Assembly (NCBI GenBank): GCA_019454165.1
Contig: CP075367.1
Span: 643,971 to 707,970 of the forward strand
Length of the DNA: 64,000 bases
Direction: 5' to 3'
DNA from: Anaerolineales bacterium
GTDB lineage: Bacteria; Chloroflexota; Anaerolineae; Anaerolineales; UBA11579
Made by a program: the position numbers and the translations under genes. The notes below the pieces were generated by a model. The model worked only from the letters and a program-made list of their open reading frames with translations, did not search any database and was not told the origin of the DNA. Below are positions 42,315 to 50,619 of the stretch, piece after piece. Within the stretch, counting starts at the first letter, position 1. Every line of letters begins with the position of its first letter.

Positions 42315-43400
42315 ATGCCGCTGTCTTCGGTCTTTTCTACTCCGGCTCAGCGCACAGAAAAAGAAACCCTGCCTATTTTGCGTGCGCTGATCGAGCGCTA
42401 TCAAGACGAGCAGCCCTTTGAAGGGCTGCTCGTTGCGTTTTCGCACATCCTGGTGCGCAATTCGCTGGCGGTGGCCGAGGCGCTGGCGGCCGGCGGCGCC
42501 GAGCTGGTGCTGTGTGATGCCTACCGCAGCCCGGCCTCGGCCGCGGTGGAGGCTGAGCTGGCGGCGGCAGGCGTGGCGGTGCTGCCCGTGGCCGATGCCG
42601 CCCAGGCCGCCGATATCTTCGTGGATGTGAATGCGGCCCTGGGCCGCAAGCGCACCCCGCGGGCCGCGGCCGAGGTGACCCGCACCGGCGTGGTGCACTA
42701 CACCAACATCGCCTGCCCGGTGGTGAGCGCGGATGATTGCAAGGCCAAGCGCATCGAAGGCTTCTTCGGCACGGGCGATGGTTTCCTGCGCGCCTGGCAG
42801 TTGCTGCGTCCGGCTGACCCGCTGCCCGGCAAGCGCGCCGTGCTGTTCGGCTACGGCAAGATCGGCCGCGGCGTAGCCCGCCGCGTGCGCGCTGCCGGCG
42901 TGCACCTCACCGTGATCGACGCCAGCCCGGCCGCCCGCCGCCTGGCCGAGGCCGAAGGCTACGACACGCTCGACTCGGCCCCGCTGCCCGCCCTGCAAGC
43001 CATCCTGGCCGCCACCGACATCGTGATCTCGGTCACCGGCCAGCCCGGTTTGCACAGCCGCCTGCTGCCGGCTGCCTGGCTGCGCACTAACCTGCCGGTA
43101 CTCGTCAGCCTGGGCGCAGAAGATGAATACGGCCCGGCCTTCTCAGAACACGAGGTGCTGGGCGGTACGCAGGTGCCGTTCAACTTCCACCTGGCCCAGC
43201 CCACGCTCAACCGCTACGTCGACCCGGCCCTGGCCGCCCACGTGATGGCGCTGGAGGCCTGGGCCACCCAGCCCAACGCCTACGCCCCCGGCATCCACGC
43301 CCTGCCGCCCGAGATGGACCGCTGGATCATCGCCCAGTGGCGCCGCGCCTGGCCGGAGGAGAACCTGGAAGGGATCGCGGAGGAGCTGGGGCTTGAGTAG
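42315..43400 (+). CDS. S-adenosylhomocysteine hydrolase-like NAD-binding protein
   Basis: The 361-residue protein resembles adenosylhomocysteinase in overall order: ADDCKAKRIEGFFGTGDGFL corresponds to the DSVTKSKFDNxYGxGxS segment and AVLFGYGKIGRGVARRVRAAG to the NAD-binding GYGxVGKG motif. It is about 60-100 residues shorter than true SAHH and lacks recognisable substrate-binding motifs at the N terminus, so another oxidative hydrolase-like function is possible. Last gene of the C39-SbcD-propeller operon. Confidence 0.7.
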   Translation: MPLSSVFSTPAQRTEKETLPILRALIERYQDEQPFEGLLVAFSHILVRNSLAVAEALAAGGAELVLCDAYRSPASAAVEAELAAAGVAVLPVADAAQAADIFVDVNAALGRKRTPRAAAEVTRTGVVHYTNIACPVVSADDCKAKRIEGFFGTGDGFLRAWQLLRPADPLPGKRAVLFGYGKIGRGVARRVRAAGVHLTVIDASPAARRLAEAEGYDTLDSAPLPALQAILAATDIVISVTGQPGLHSRLLPAAWLRTNLPVLVSLGAEDEYGPAFSEHEVLGGTQVPFNFHLAQPTLNRYVDPALAAHVMALEAWATQPNAYAPGIHALPPEMDRWIIAQWRRAWPEENLEGIAEELGLE

Positions 43401-43590
43401 GGGAAGCTAATTTTCGATTGTAGATTTTGATTGAAGATTTACTTGGCGCGCTGACTGCTCAATGAGCGAACGCTTTAGATCGTGCATCCCCGAGCGTAGC
43501 GAGGGATCCTTGCAGACAAGACTAATCGCACAGCTTATCTAGCGAAGTCACATCCGTGTCTATCTGTGTTCATCTGTGGACTAATCCCCA
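43401..43590. other. Intergenic gap with degenerate repeats
   Basis: Between convergent genes. It holds a short imperfect repeat (GATTGTAGATTTTGATTGAAGATTT, at about 43418-43442), a fragment CCCGAGCGTAGCGAGGGATCC also typical of dispersed elements, and a degenerate copy of the ATCTGTGTTCATCTGTGGA repeat at 43550-43577. No ORF or terminator is evident. Confidence 0.5.
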
Positions 43591-44826
43591 CTACTTACCA
43601 TTCCCCAGCTTCTTCTCCAACCGCGCCGCCCGCTGCTGCAGCTGCGGCTCCCAGTGCACGCGCTCAAAGTGGGTGGGCCGCTTGCGGCGCACCACTTTGA
43701 GCGCCGTCACCGTGTGCTCCAGCGCCAGCGTGTACTCACGCGTCTTGTGCTCGTAGTACTTGGCGATCTCCACATGGGCGTAGACCTGCCCATCGGCGGC
43801 GGCCTGCAGCCAAAGCTGCAGCGCCGCCTCGTAATTGCCGCGCCGCCGGAACAGCGCCGCCAGCCGCTCCAGCAGCTGGCCGCGCTTCTCGTCCGGCAGC
43901 TCCATCGAGAGCGTGCCCTGAAAGACTTCGATGGCTTCTTCGGCGAAGCCGGTGTCCGCCAGCAGCCGCCCGATGGCGGCCATCTCGCTGCCATGCTGCA
44001 CCAGATCCATCGGCGTCTCCAGCTTGCGGGCAATATGCTCCAACAGCGAGGCCATGCTGATGACGTCCATACGGTTGTGATAGAAGGCGCCGGCCAGAGG
44101 ACGGGCATCACCGGTGTGCATGTAATCCATGAACAATTGCGGCAGCAGCCAGCCCGGCAGATCTTCACCCGTGCGGGTGATACCTAGCAGCTGTGCCTCC
44201 AGGTCACCCAGAGCGCGGCTGGGCAGCAGATCCTTCCACAGGCGGCGGGCAATGTGCAACAGGTCGATGTGCGGCAAGCTTCGCAACGGCGAGCGCAGGC
44301 CGTTGGCCAGGTAGCGGTTGGCGAGCAGCGGCAGGTCGAAGCTCTTGCCGTTGAAGGTCACCAGCGTATCGTCAGGCGTGATGGCATGGTCGAGCAGGTG
44401 CTGCATGGCGCGCTCCTCGGCTGGCTCACGCAGGAACAACTGCACGCATCGGAAGCCGCCCGCCTCGAAGCGTCCCATCCCGATCAGGAAGGCCATCGTG
44501 CCGCTGCCCCACAGGCCAGTCGCCTCGGTGTCGAGGAACAGGAAGCGCTCGGCCGGGATCAGCGCCAGGCGCGTGTCACCCGCCCAGGCTGCCATGCGTT
44601 GCATGGCCGCCGGGAAGCGCAGCAGGTGCTGGCCGTGCGGCTCGTCGGCCGGGATGAAATGCTCGACCACGTACGCCTCACCGAAATCGGTGGGCTGCAC
44701 GCGGCCGGGCACGACCTGCTCGATGCTGAAAGCAACCTGCTGCAAAGCAGCGGGTTGCTTGGGTGCCAGTTCGCCGGCGCCTAGCTTGACGCCGAGCGCT
44801 TTCAGCCGGTCAGAGAGAGAAGCCAT
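43591..44826 (-). CDS. mrfB: MrfB/YprB-like exonuclease with TPR-like tail
   Basis: The 411-residue protein has an RNase H-like DEDD exonuclease domain: FLDTEATGL (about 97-105), TFNGKSFDLPLL and YHNRMDVISM as the catalytic acidic motifs. The C-terminal third (about 285-385) is helical and TPR-like. In Bacillus subtilis YprB (MrfB) works with the helicase YprA (MrfA) to repair mitomycin-type adducts; here the MrfA homologue is the next gene upstream on the same strand. Confidence 0.87.
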   Translation of the reverse strand: MASLSDRLKALGVKLGAGELAPKQPAALQQVAFSIEQVVPGRVQPTDFGEAYVVEHFIPADEPHGQHLLRFPAAMQRMAAWAGDTRLALIPAERFLFLDTEATGLWGSGTMAFLIGMGRFEAGGFRCVQLFLREPAEERAMQHLLDHAITPDDTLVTFNGKSFDLPLLANRYLANGLRSPLRSLPHIDLLHIARRLWKDLLPSRALGDLEAQLLGITRTGEDLPGWLLPQLFMDYMHTGDARPLAGAFYHNRMDVISMASLLEHIARKLETPMDLVQHGSEMAAIGRLLADTGFAEEAIEVFQGTLSMELPDEKRGQLLERLAALFRRRGNYEAALQLWLQAAADGQVYAHVEIAKYYEHKTREYTLALEHTVTALKVVRRKRPTHFERVHWEPQLQQRAARLEKKLGNGK

Positions 44827-44840
44827 GGTTGCTAGTACCT

Positions 44841-44891
44841 GTCATTGCGAGGACGTGAAGCGGCGTAGCTGCTGAGCGACGAAGCAATGAC
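44841..44891. repeat. REP-like element GTCATTGC ... GCAATGAC
   Basis: The 51-bp element has complementary ends (GTCATTGC / GCAATGAC) with the interior GAGGACGTGAAGCGGCG...GAGCGACGAA. It lies between mrfA and mrfB, 15 bp from the mrfB start. Related copies are near 11028-11090 and 10168-10206. Confidence 0.8.
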
Positions 44892-44949
44892 GGTGATCGT
44901 GGGCTCAGCATCTTGTCCATTATCCGTCCATAAAGCCAATCGTGCTGGC

Positions 44950-44977
44950 GTAGGGGCGCAGCATGCTGCGCCCCTAC
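44950..44977. repeat. 28-bp perfect palindrome around GCAGCATGCTGC
   Basis: The 14-bp arms GTAGGGGCGCAGCA / TGCTGCGCCCCTAC are exact reverse complements. It is 15 bp after the mrfA stop; the same core is at 27488-27507. Confidence 0.93.
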
Positions 44978-44991
44978 AGCGCGGGTTTGGA

Positions 44992-47538
44992 CTATGAGCT
45001 TGCTGGTACATGTTCAACCTTTTGTGCCAGCTCGCGCAGCAGGGCCAGCGTCTCGCGTTTGCTGCCCTGGCCTTGCTCGCCGCCTGGGCCAACGCACGAT
45101 GGACAGCCGTCCTTGCAGCCACAGTTGGCCACCAGCTCCAGCGCGGCCGCCATCAGCTCGCCGTGCAGCTCGAACAGGCGCTCGCTGAAGCCCAGCGCAT
45201 TGCCGACATTGTCGTACATGACCACCACCGGCCCGCCTTCGGCCAGGTCTGAGCGCGGGTCGGAGTGCACGCCCAGATCGCTCGGGTCGCACATTAGGTA
45301 CAGCGGCGCCAGGTGGCGTAGCACGAATGACAGCCCGGCCAGCCCGCTGCGCATCGCCACCACCGCCTCAGCGCGGCGATGACAGGTGGGGCACAGGCTG
45401 ATCAGGTTCTCGAGCTTGTTGCCCTCCTCGTGTGAGCGGAAGCTGCGCAGCGGCTGCTTGTGGTGCACATCCAGCGGCTCGCCGGCGCCGCACACCTGGC
45501 AGCGATGCCCGTCGCGCTCCAGCGCCGCCTTGCGCACCGCCGCCCAGGCCGGGCCGTAGTCGTTGGCGTCGTTGGTCCATAAACCCTGCTCGCGCAGGCG
45601 CACAATCGCGTCCTCGCCGATACCGAACCAGTATCCGTACGTGTTGAGCTCGATCGGCGGCAGGCTTAGCTGCCCGCCGCCCGGATTCTCCGGGTCGGCC
45701 AGGCCGCTGCCGCTCCACTGGATCTTGTCGTAGCCGGTGATCTCGACCGTGATGTTGAGCTCGCCATAATGCTTGCCGCCGCCGGGCGCCGGCTGCTGCT
45801 TGTGTTCCTCGACTAGCGAGACGGTGCTGCGGCTCTTGGGCACGGTGTAATAGTCCGCCTCGATGGGGCGCAGGTAGGCGACCTTCTCGTCGAGATCGAG
45901 CTTGTCGACAAAGTAGGTGCGCCCATCGTGAATATAGATCGCATCCGGATGCACCAGCCACAGCGCCGCGTTGGGCTCCACCTCGCCGACCAGCTGCCAT
46001 GCGTCCTTGTCGTCGCGCGCCTGGATGACTACTGAGTCAGTGCTGGCCCCGCGCAGGCTCACCCCGCGCGAGGGTTGCTGCTCCTGCATCCAATAGTATT
46101 TGCCGCCCGAGGCGCGCAGCTCGCCGCCCTCGGCCAGCAGGCGTAGAAATTCTTCCACCTCGGCGGCCGGCACGGTGCCGAAGTCCTCGCCTGGCTGGAA
46201 GTGCAGCTCGAAGGTCGCGCAGCGCAGGTGCGAGAGCAGGATGAGCAGATTGTCCGGGTTGATGAGGGCGCGCTCCGGCGTGCGGCCCAGCAGATACTCC
46301 GGGTGGCGCGCCAGGTACTGGTCGAGCGGGTTGGCCGAGGCCACCAGCACGCCGAGGGCCGGCTGCTCGCCGCGGCCCGAGCGCCCGGCCTGCTGCCAGG
46401 TGGCCGCCACGCTGCCCGGGTAGCCGGCCAGCACGGCTGCGCCCATGCCGCCAATGTCCACGCCCAGCTCCAGCGCGTTGGTGGCCACCACGGCGCGCAG
46501 TTCGCCGCTGCGCAGGCCGCTCTCTATCTCGCGCCGCTCGGCGGCCAGGTAGCCGCCGCGGTAGCCGCGGATGCTGGCTTCGCCGGCCGCGGTGCGGTCA
46601 CGCAGGTTCTTGAGCATCACTTCCACCATGCGGCGCGTGCGGCCGAACAGAATGGTCTGCACATCATAGGCCAGCAGGTCGCTCACCAGGCGCACACTCT
46701 CCTGGTACAGGCTGGCGCGCAGGCCCAGCTGCTCGTCCACCACCGGCGGGTTATAGACCAGGAAGTTGCGCGGGCCGCGCGGCGCGCCGTCTTCTTCGAT
46801 CAGCGTGACCTCGCGCTCGATCAGGCGCTCGGCCAGCTCGCGCGGGTTGGCGATGGTGGCCGAGGCCAGCACGAACTGCGGCCGCGCTCCATAGAAGCGC
46901 GTGACCCGCGCCAGCCGCCGCAGCACATTGGCCACGTGCGAACCGAACACGCCGCGGTAATAGTGCATCTCGTCGATGACGATGTAGCGCAAGTTGCCGA
47001 AGAATTCGGCCCACTGGGTGTGCGAGGGCAGGATGCTGTAGTGCAGCATGTCCGGATTGCTGATCAGCAGGTGCGCTTTGCGCCGGATGTTGGCGCGGTG
47101 GTGCGTCGGCGTATCACCATCGTAGGCCGCGGCCGGCACGCTGCCGGTCGCGCTGGCTGCTTGTAGCCAAGTGTCCAGCTCGTCGCGCTGGTCGTGCGCC
47201 AGCGCCTTGGTCGGGAACAGGTACAGCGCCCGGGCGCTGTCATCGCGCAACAGGGTGTCGAGGACCGGCAAGTTGTAGCACAGGGTCTTTCCGCTGGCTG
47301 TGCCGGTGACCACCGCCACGTCTTCGCCCGCCCGCAGCCCGCGCCAGGCGGCGGCCTGGTGGCTGTACAGCTGGCCGTAGCCGAGGCGGGCGAAAGCAGC
47401 TGCCAGCGCCGGATGGAGCTCGTTGGGCAGTGGCTCATAGCGACCCGGGCGGGCCGGGTCACGATGCCAGCGGGTGACGTTGCCGCCCACGCCGGGCTCA
47501 GCCCGCCAATGGGCCAGCAGGGCTTCCAAATTCGCCAT
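44992..47538 (-). CDS. mrfA: MrfA/YprA-like DEAD/DEAH helicase with embedded HNH motif
   Basis: The 848-residue protein is an Hrq1/MrfA-type superfamily 2 helicase: motif I VTGTASGKTLCYN, DEMHYYRG (DExH), SAT (LASATIAN), motif V/VI VATNALELGVDIGG and QQAGRSGR. The C-terminal DUF1998 region has APLYLMCDPSDLG and four Cys in CGCKDGCPSC (about 805-815), needed for zinc binding in MrfA. Between GYWFGIGEDAI and the APLYLMCDP block sits a complete HNH pattern (about 672-722): RCQVC, DVHHKQP, NKLENLISLCPTCH. The protein is about 100 residues longer than B. subtilis MrfA. The promoter looks leaderless (TAGAAT 6 nt before ATG). Confidence 0.88.
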   Translation of the reverse strand: MANLEALLAHWRAEPGVGGNVTRWHRDPARPGRYEPLPNELHPALAAAFARLGYGQLYSHQAAAWRGLRAGEDVAVVTGTASGKTLCYNLPVLDTLLRDDSARALYLFPTKALAHDQRDELDTWLQAASATGSVPAAAYDGDTPTHHRANIRRKAHLLISNPDMLHYSILPSHTQWAEFFGNLRYIVIDEMHYYRGVFGSHVANVLRRLARVTRFYGARPQFVLASATIANPRELAERLIEREVTLIEEDGAPRGPRNFLVYNPPVVDEQLGLRASLYQESVRLVSDLLAYDVQTILFGRTRRMVEVMLKNLRDRTAAGEASIRGYRGGYLAAERREIESGLRSGELRAVVATNALELGVDIGGMGAAVLAGYPGSVAATWQQAGRSGRGEQPALGVLVASANPLDQYLARHPEYLLGRTPERALINPDNLLILLSHLRCATFELHFQPGEDFGTVPAAEVEEFLRLLAEGGELRASGGKYYWMQEQQPSRGVSLRGASTDSVVIQARDDKDAWQLVGEVEPNAALWLVHPDAIYIHDGRTYFVDKLDLDEKVAYLRPIEADYYTVPKSRSTVSLVEEHKQQPAPGGGKHYGELNITVEITGYDKIQWSGSGLADPENPGGGQLSLPPIELNTYGYWFGIGEDAIVRLREQGLWTNDANDYGPAWAAVRKAALERDGHRCQVCGAGEPLDVHHKQPLRSFRSHEEGNKLENLISLCPTCHRRAEAVVAMRSGLAGLSFVLRHLAPLYLMCDPSDLGVHSDPRSDLAEGGPVVVMYDNVGNALGFSERLFELHGELMAAALELVANCGCKDGCPSCVGPGGEQGQGSKRETLALLRELAQKVEHVPASS
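45373..45525 (-). other. HNH endonuclease motif inside mrfA
   Basis: Encoded residues about 672-722 give Cys-x2-Cys, His-His, Asn and Cys-x2-Cys-His in the spacing of an HNH zinc-finger nuclease. The segment is in frame, matches surrounding GC and codon use, and has no splice or intein signs. Confidence 0.8.
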
Positions 47539-47550
47539 GCGGGAATTCTA
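47536..47550 (-). promoter_or_regulatory. Probable leaderless promoter of mrfA
   Basis: TAGAAT (47545-47550, minus strand) ends 6 nt before ATG 47538 and there is no Shine-Dalgarno. The -35 region is not convincing. Confidence 0.5.
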
Positions 47551-47603
47551 GCAGAATTGGAACGGATATTCTATATGCAGAGGAATTGACCGCAAGCAGA
47601 ATT

Positions 47604-47638
47604 AAAAAGAGCGCTGCAACTGCAGCGCTCTTTTTTTA
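47604..47638 (-). terminator. Intrinsic terminator of the 47636 gene
   Basis: AAAAAGAGCGCTGCA / TGCAGCGCTCTTTTT, 2-nt loop, flanked by A and T tracts. It overlaps the stop codon of the minus-strand gene by a few bases. Confidence 0.9.
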
Positions 47639-48307
47639 CTCCAACGTGCCTTCAAACATCCAAGGGCCGGTGACGATCTCGATAAAGGCTTCGTAGATCA
47701 TCCTGTGAGCATCTTCTTCGGAGAGCGTGTCCGGTTTGCTGACCAATTCCGGCCCATAGAAGCCGGCCCCTTCGATGCACCGGATGACGATACCCGTGCC
47801 TGCCGCATCGAGTTTCTGCTGAGCAGATGGGCAGTCCAGGCTATCAGGGAAGGAGGTTTCCAGGCGCGGCACCACAATGCGGAAATCGGTGATCTCGGTC
47901 TCACCTACGGGGAAGCGCATATAGTCACAACGTTGCGCGGAGTCAATATCAGTTGAAGGATCCAGTAAGCCAATTTCAAAGACTTGGATCGTCTCCTCTC
48001 CGATCTCCAACGAAGTCTTGCCGGAGAGCAACCAATCGGCGCGGCTGGGGCGTTCAAAGCAAACATCAGCCATGAAGTAGCCCTGCTCCATGCGGAAGTT
48101 GCTGGCTTGCACTGCAGGCGTTGTGTTTTCCTGCGCCGCAGGAGCGACTGCCTGATCGTGCTCACTTAGATTAGCTGCCACCACGGGTTGGCTGGCAGCC
48201 TCTGCAGAGCGGATCGGAAAGCTTTTAGAGATAACCAGCCATGTTGCGGCTCCGAGCAGTACAAAAAGTACAACGAAGCCATACAGTCTTAGTTTATGCA
48301 TGTTCAT
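47636..48307 (-). CDS. Membrane-anchored exported protein, unknown function
   Basis: The 223-residue product has an N-terminal hydrophobic segment (about 8-26), then an extracytoplasmic domain with five Cys. No family is recognised. AGGAG lies 7 nt before ATG 48307. Flanked by a terminator and a long leader. Confidence 0.72.
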   Translation of the reverse strand: MNMHKLRLYGFVVLFVLLGAATWLVISKSFPIRSAEAASQPVVAANLSEHDQAVAPAAQENTTPAVQASNFRMEQGYFMADVCFERPSRADWLLSGKTSLEIGEETIQVFEIGLLDPSTDIDSAQRCDYMRFPVGETEITDFRIVVPRLETSFPDSLDCPSAQQKLDAAGTGIVIRCIEGAGFYGPELVSKPDTLSEEDAHRMIYEAFIEIVTGPWMFEGTLE

Positions 48308-48574
48308 GCTTGTTCTCCTAGTAGAAAGTTGCACCAAACGTAGGAGGCAGCAACGCTATTGGTATCGCAAGTTTACGAAAACTCTGTATAAATTCTATCC
48401 TCCAGGCTGGAAGTAGCAATGACAACAATATTCGCCAAAACCGCGATCATCAATAGACATTAGTACTTCCTCACTTATGACTAAACTTTGCCTTCAAGCC
48501 AGCAGTTTTGTAAGCCAAGCTTCCCTTCACCTATCCCCCAAATCTGCAATCAACAATCAGAAATCAAAAAATCT
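48308..48574. other. Intergenic stretch upstream of the exported protein gene
   Basis: Relatively AT-rich DNA. It contains AATCTGCAATCAACAATCAG-like short repeats at about 48542-48570, directly after the stop of the RlmI-like gene, and the promoter region of the minus-strand gene starting at 48307. No ORF or strong hairpin is evident. Confidence 0.5.
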
Positions 48575-49591
48575 CTACACCCCCAACGCCAGCACCTTCA
48601 GCGGCGGCTTGTTATCCGGGCTGGGGAAATCGGCTTCGGGCATGATCCACTCATGGCTGCGGATCGGGCGGCCGGCTTTGGCGGCGCTGCGTTGCAGCTG
48701 CGCCAGCCAGCCGTCCCGCTCCACCGCCGCCACGTTGTTGCAGCAGTACAGCGTGCCGCCTTCGGCCGTGCACAGCAGAGCGGGTTTGAAGACCGCTGGG
48801 TAATCGTTCACCAGGTCCACCACGCCGAACGGGCTCTTGGCGTAGCGCGGCGGATCGAGAAACACCATGTCGAATTGCTGCGCGGCCAGCTTGGGGAAGG
48901 CCGGCATGCGCTTGCCGCGCACGAACTGCGCCTGGCCAATGCCCGCCAGCTGGCGTACCGCCGGGAAGACGTCGCTCTTGATGAACTGGGGCTGGATACT
49001 GAGCGAGTTCAGCTCGGCGTTTTGCTGGCCGACGGCCAGCGTGCCAGCGGCAAAGTCGATGTTGACCACCTGGCTGGCGCCAGCCACCGCCGCCGCCGTG
49101 CCGACACTGCAGGTGTAGGCGAAGAGATTGAGCAGCGACTTGCCCGCCGCTCCCTGCATGATGTGGCGGCGGCCGGCGCGCATATCCAGGAAGAGCCACG
49201 CGTCTTGCCCATCATGGCGGGCCTGCACGCGATAGCGCACGCCCAGCTCGCGCACGGTGTGCGCCTGGGCAGCAACCTGCTGCCGTTCGGCGGGCAGCGG
49301 GTTGCGGATGCGTGAGTTCTTCTGGCTGCGGTCGTTATAGACCGGCGTGAGGGCGGGGAACTCGCGGGCGTAGAACGCTTCGATGGTTGTCAGCTCGTCC
49401 GGCGTCAGCGCCTGGTGAAAGGTCTGCACCAGCAGCAGGTCGCCATAGCGGTCGATGGTGAGGCCGGGCTGGCCTTCCGCCGTGCCGTGGAATAGGCGGT
49501 AGCAGTCCGTGTCCTCGGCGTGCAGGCGGGCCAGCAAGTCAGTACGGTTCTCGAGAGCGGCGGCCAGCCGGCCAGCCAGCGCGGTGGGCAC
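48575..49591 (-). CDS. RlmI/RlmK-like 23S rRNA (cytosine-C5)-type methyltransferase
   Basis: The 338-residue protein has an N-terminal PUA-like region (RLFHGTAEGQPGLTIDRYGDLLLVQTF) and a Rossmann methyltransferase domain with LLNLFAYTCSVGTAAAVAGA (motif I) and motif IV MVFLDPPRYAKS, as in RlmI. GTG start follows the cupin stop by 3 nt. Last gene of the operon starting at 54931. Confidence 0.85.
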   Translation of the reverse strand: MPTALAGRLAAALENRTDLLARLHAEDTDCYRLFHGTAEGQPGLTIDRYGDLLLVQTFHQALTPDELTTIEAFYAREFPALTPVYNDRSQKNSRIRNPLPAERQQVAAQAHTVRELGVRYRVQARHDGQDAWLFLDMRAGRRHIMQGAAGKSLLNLFAYTCSVGTAAAVAGASQVVNIDFAAGTLAVGQQNAELNSLSIQPQFIKSDVFPAVRQLAGIGQAQFVRGKRMPAFPKLAAQQFDMVFLDPPRYAKSPFGVVDLVNDYPAVFKPALLCTAEGGTLYCCNNVAAVERDGWLAQLQRSAAKAGRPIRSHEWIMPEADFPSPDNKPPLKVLALGV

Positions 49592-49594
49592 GGC

Positions 49595-49912
49595 TCAGCC
49601 TTCGGCCGGGGCGAAGAAGACCAGCAGCTGCAACTCTTCTTCGATGTGGATGAATTTGTGGGCGGCGTGCGCCGGCACGAACAGCAGGCCGCCGGGCAGG
49701 GCCGGCTGCTCCTCCTGCTCAACCTGCAGCACCGCCTTGCCGCGCACGACGTAATACACCTCGTCCTGGTTGTGCGGGCCTTGTAGATCCCCGCCGCCAG
49801 CTGGCAGGGTGTAGACGCCCATGCTCATGCTCGGCACGCGCAGGAATTCAAGATAGCGCTCGTCGTGGCCGGCGGCCTGGCGGATGAGATGTTGCAGATC
49901 GAATGAACGCAT
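49595..49912 (-). CDS. Cupin-domain protein
   Basis: The 105-residue single-domain cupin has motif 1 GGDLQGPHNQDEVYYVVRGKAVLQV (His and Glu metal ligands) and motif 2 LPGGLLFVPAHAAHKFIH. Substrate unknown. Its start overlaps the stop of the binding-protein gene (TGATG). Confidence 0.88.
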   Translation of the reverse strand: MRSFDLQHLIRQAAGHDERYLEFLRVPSMSMGVYTLPAGGGDLQGPHNQDEVYYVVRGKAVLQVEQEEQPALPGGLLFVPAHAAHKFIHIEEELQLLVFFAPAEG

Positions 49913-50619
49913 CAGGGTGCGTAGCTCTCGGCCAATATGGCCTGGCCCGTCGGGCCTTGCAGGCAGCCCAGCAGGCGGCGGGCGGCGCCTTGCGGCGGCT
50001 CGCTGCCCAGCGCCAGCACCGGCAGGCTCACGTTGTAATCGAAGCTGCGCACGCGCTCGTCCGCCCAGGCAGCGGGCAGGATGCCGGCCGCCCCGCTGTT
50101 GGCGGCCACGTTCTGCAGCAGCACCGAAGGGTCGGTGGCGATGATGGCCACGCCGCTGAACGCGCCGCGCACCACATTGCTGCGCATGGCCTGCAGCGCC
50201 TCGTCGCTCTCCGGCGGGATGAACAGCAGCACGCTTTCATTCCGCCCGCCGAGCTGAGCCCAGTTTTGCACCCGGCCGCTGAGCAGGTCGGCTGCTTGCA
50301 GGCTGCTGAAGTTGCTCAACCCCTGGGCCGGGTTGACCGCCAGCACGATCCGCTCGGTGGCGATCAGTGCAGCAAACTCGGCCTGTGTGTCGCGGCCCAG
50401 ATGGATATACAGGTCGTACTCGCTGTAGTCGATCTCCGAAGGGTGGATCGAATCAATGACCGCCGCCACGCTGTCATCCGTAGGCAGGCACGCCATCACC
50501 GCCTCGGCGGCCGGGTGGGCAGCCGGGCTGATGGCCAGGCGCACCGTCTCCTGCGGGGCAGCCTGCGGGCTGCAGCCCATCAAGACAAAGGCGGCGAGGA
50601 ATAACAGGACGGGCTTCAT
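49912..50619 (-). CDS. Phosphate-binding-protein-like lipoprotein
   Basis: The 235-residue protein has a lipobox LMGC (Cys about 16), then a PstS/PBP-like fold: LSGRVQNWAQLGG is the family's typical segment, along with EALQAMRSNV. No ABC genes are next to it; it overlaps uppP by 4 bp (ATGA). It may sense or deliver an anion. Confidence 0.78.
   Translation of the reverse strand: MKPVLLFLAAFVLMGCSPQAAPQETVRLAISPAAHPAAEAVMACLPTDDSVAAVIDSIHPSEIDYSEYDLYIHLGRDTQAEFAALIATERIVLAVNPAQGLSNFSSLQAADLLSGRVQNWAQLGGRNESVLLFIPPESDEALQAMRSNVVRGAFSGVAIIATDPSVLLQNVAANSGAAGILPAAWADERVRSFDYNVSLPVLALGSEPPQGAARRLLGCLQGPTGQAILAESYAP

Noticed and set aside
45373-45525. Intein or homing-endonuclease insertion in mrfA
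   Set aside because: The HNH segment is short, lacks intein splice-block residues, and joins flanking conserved regions without duplicated extein ends.
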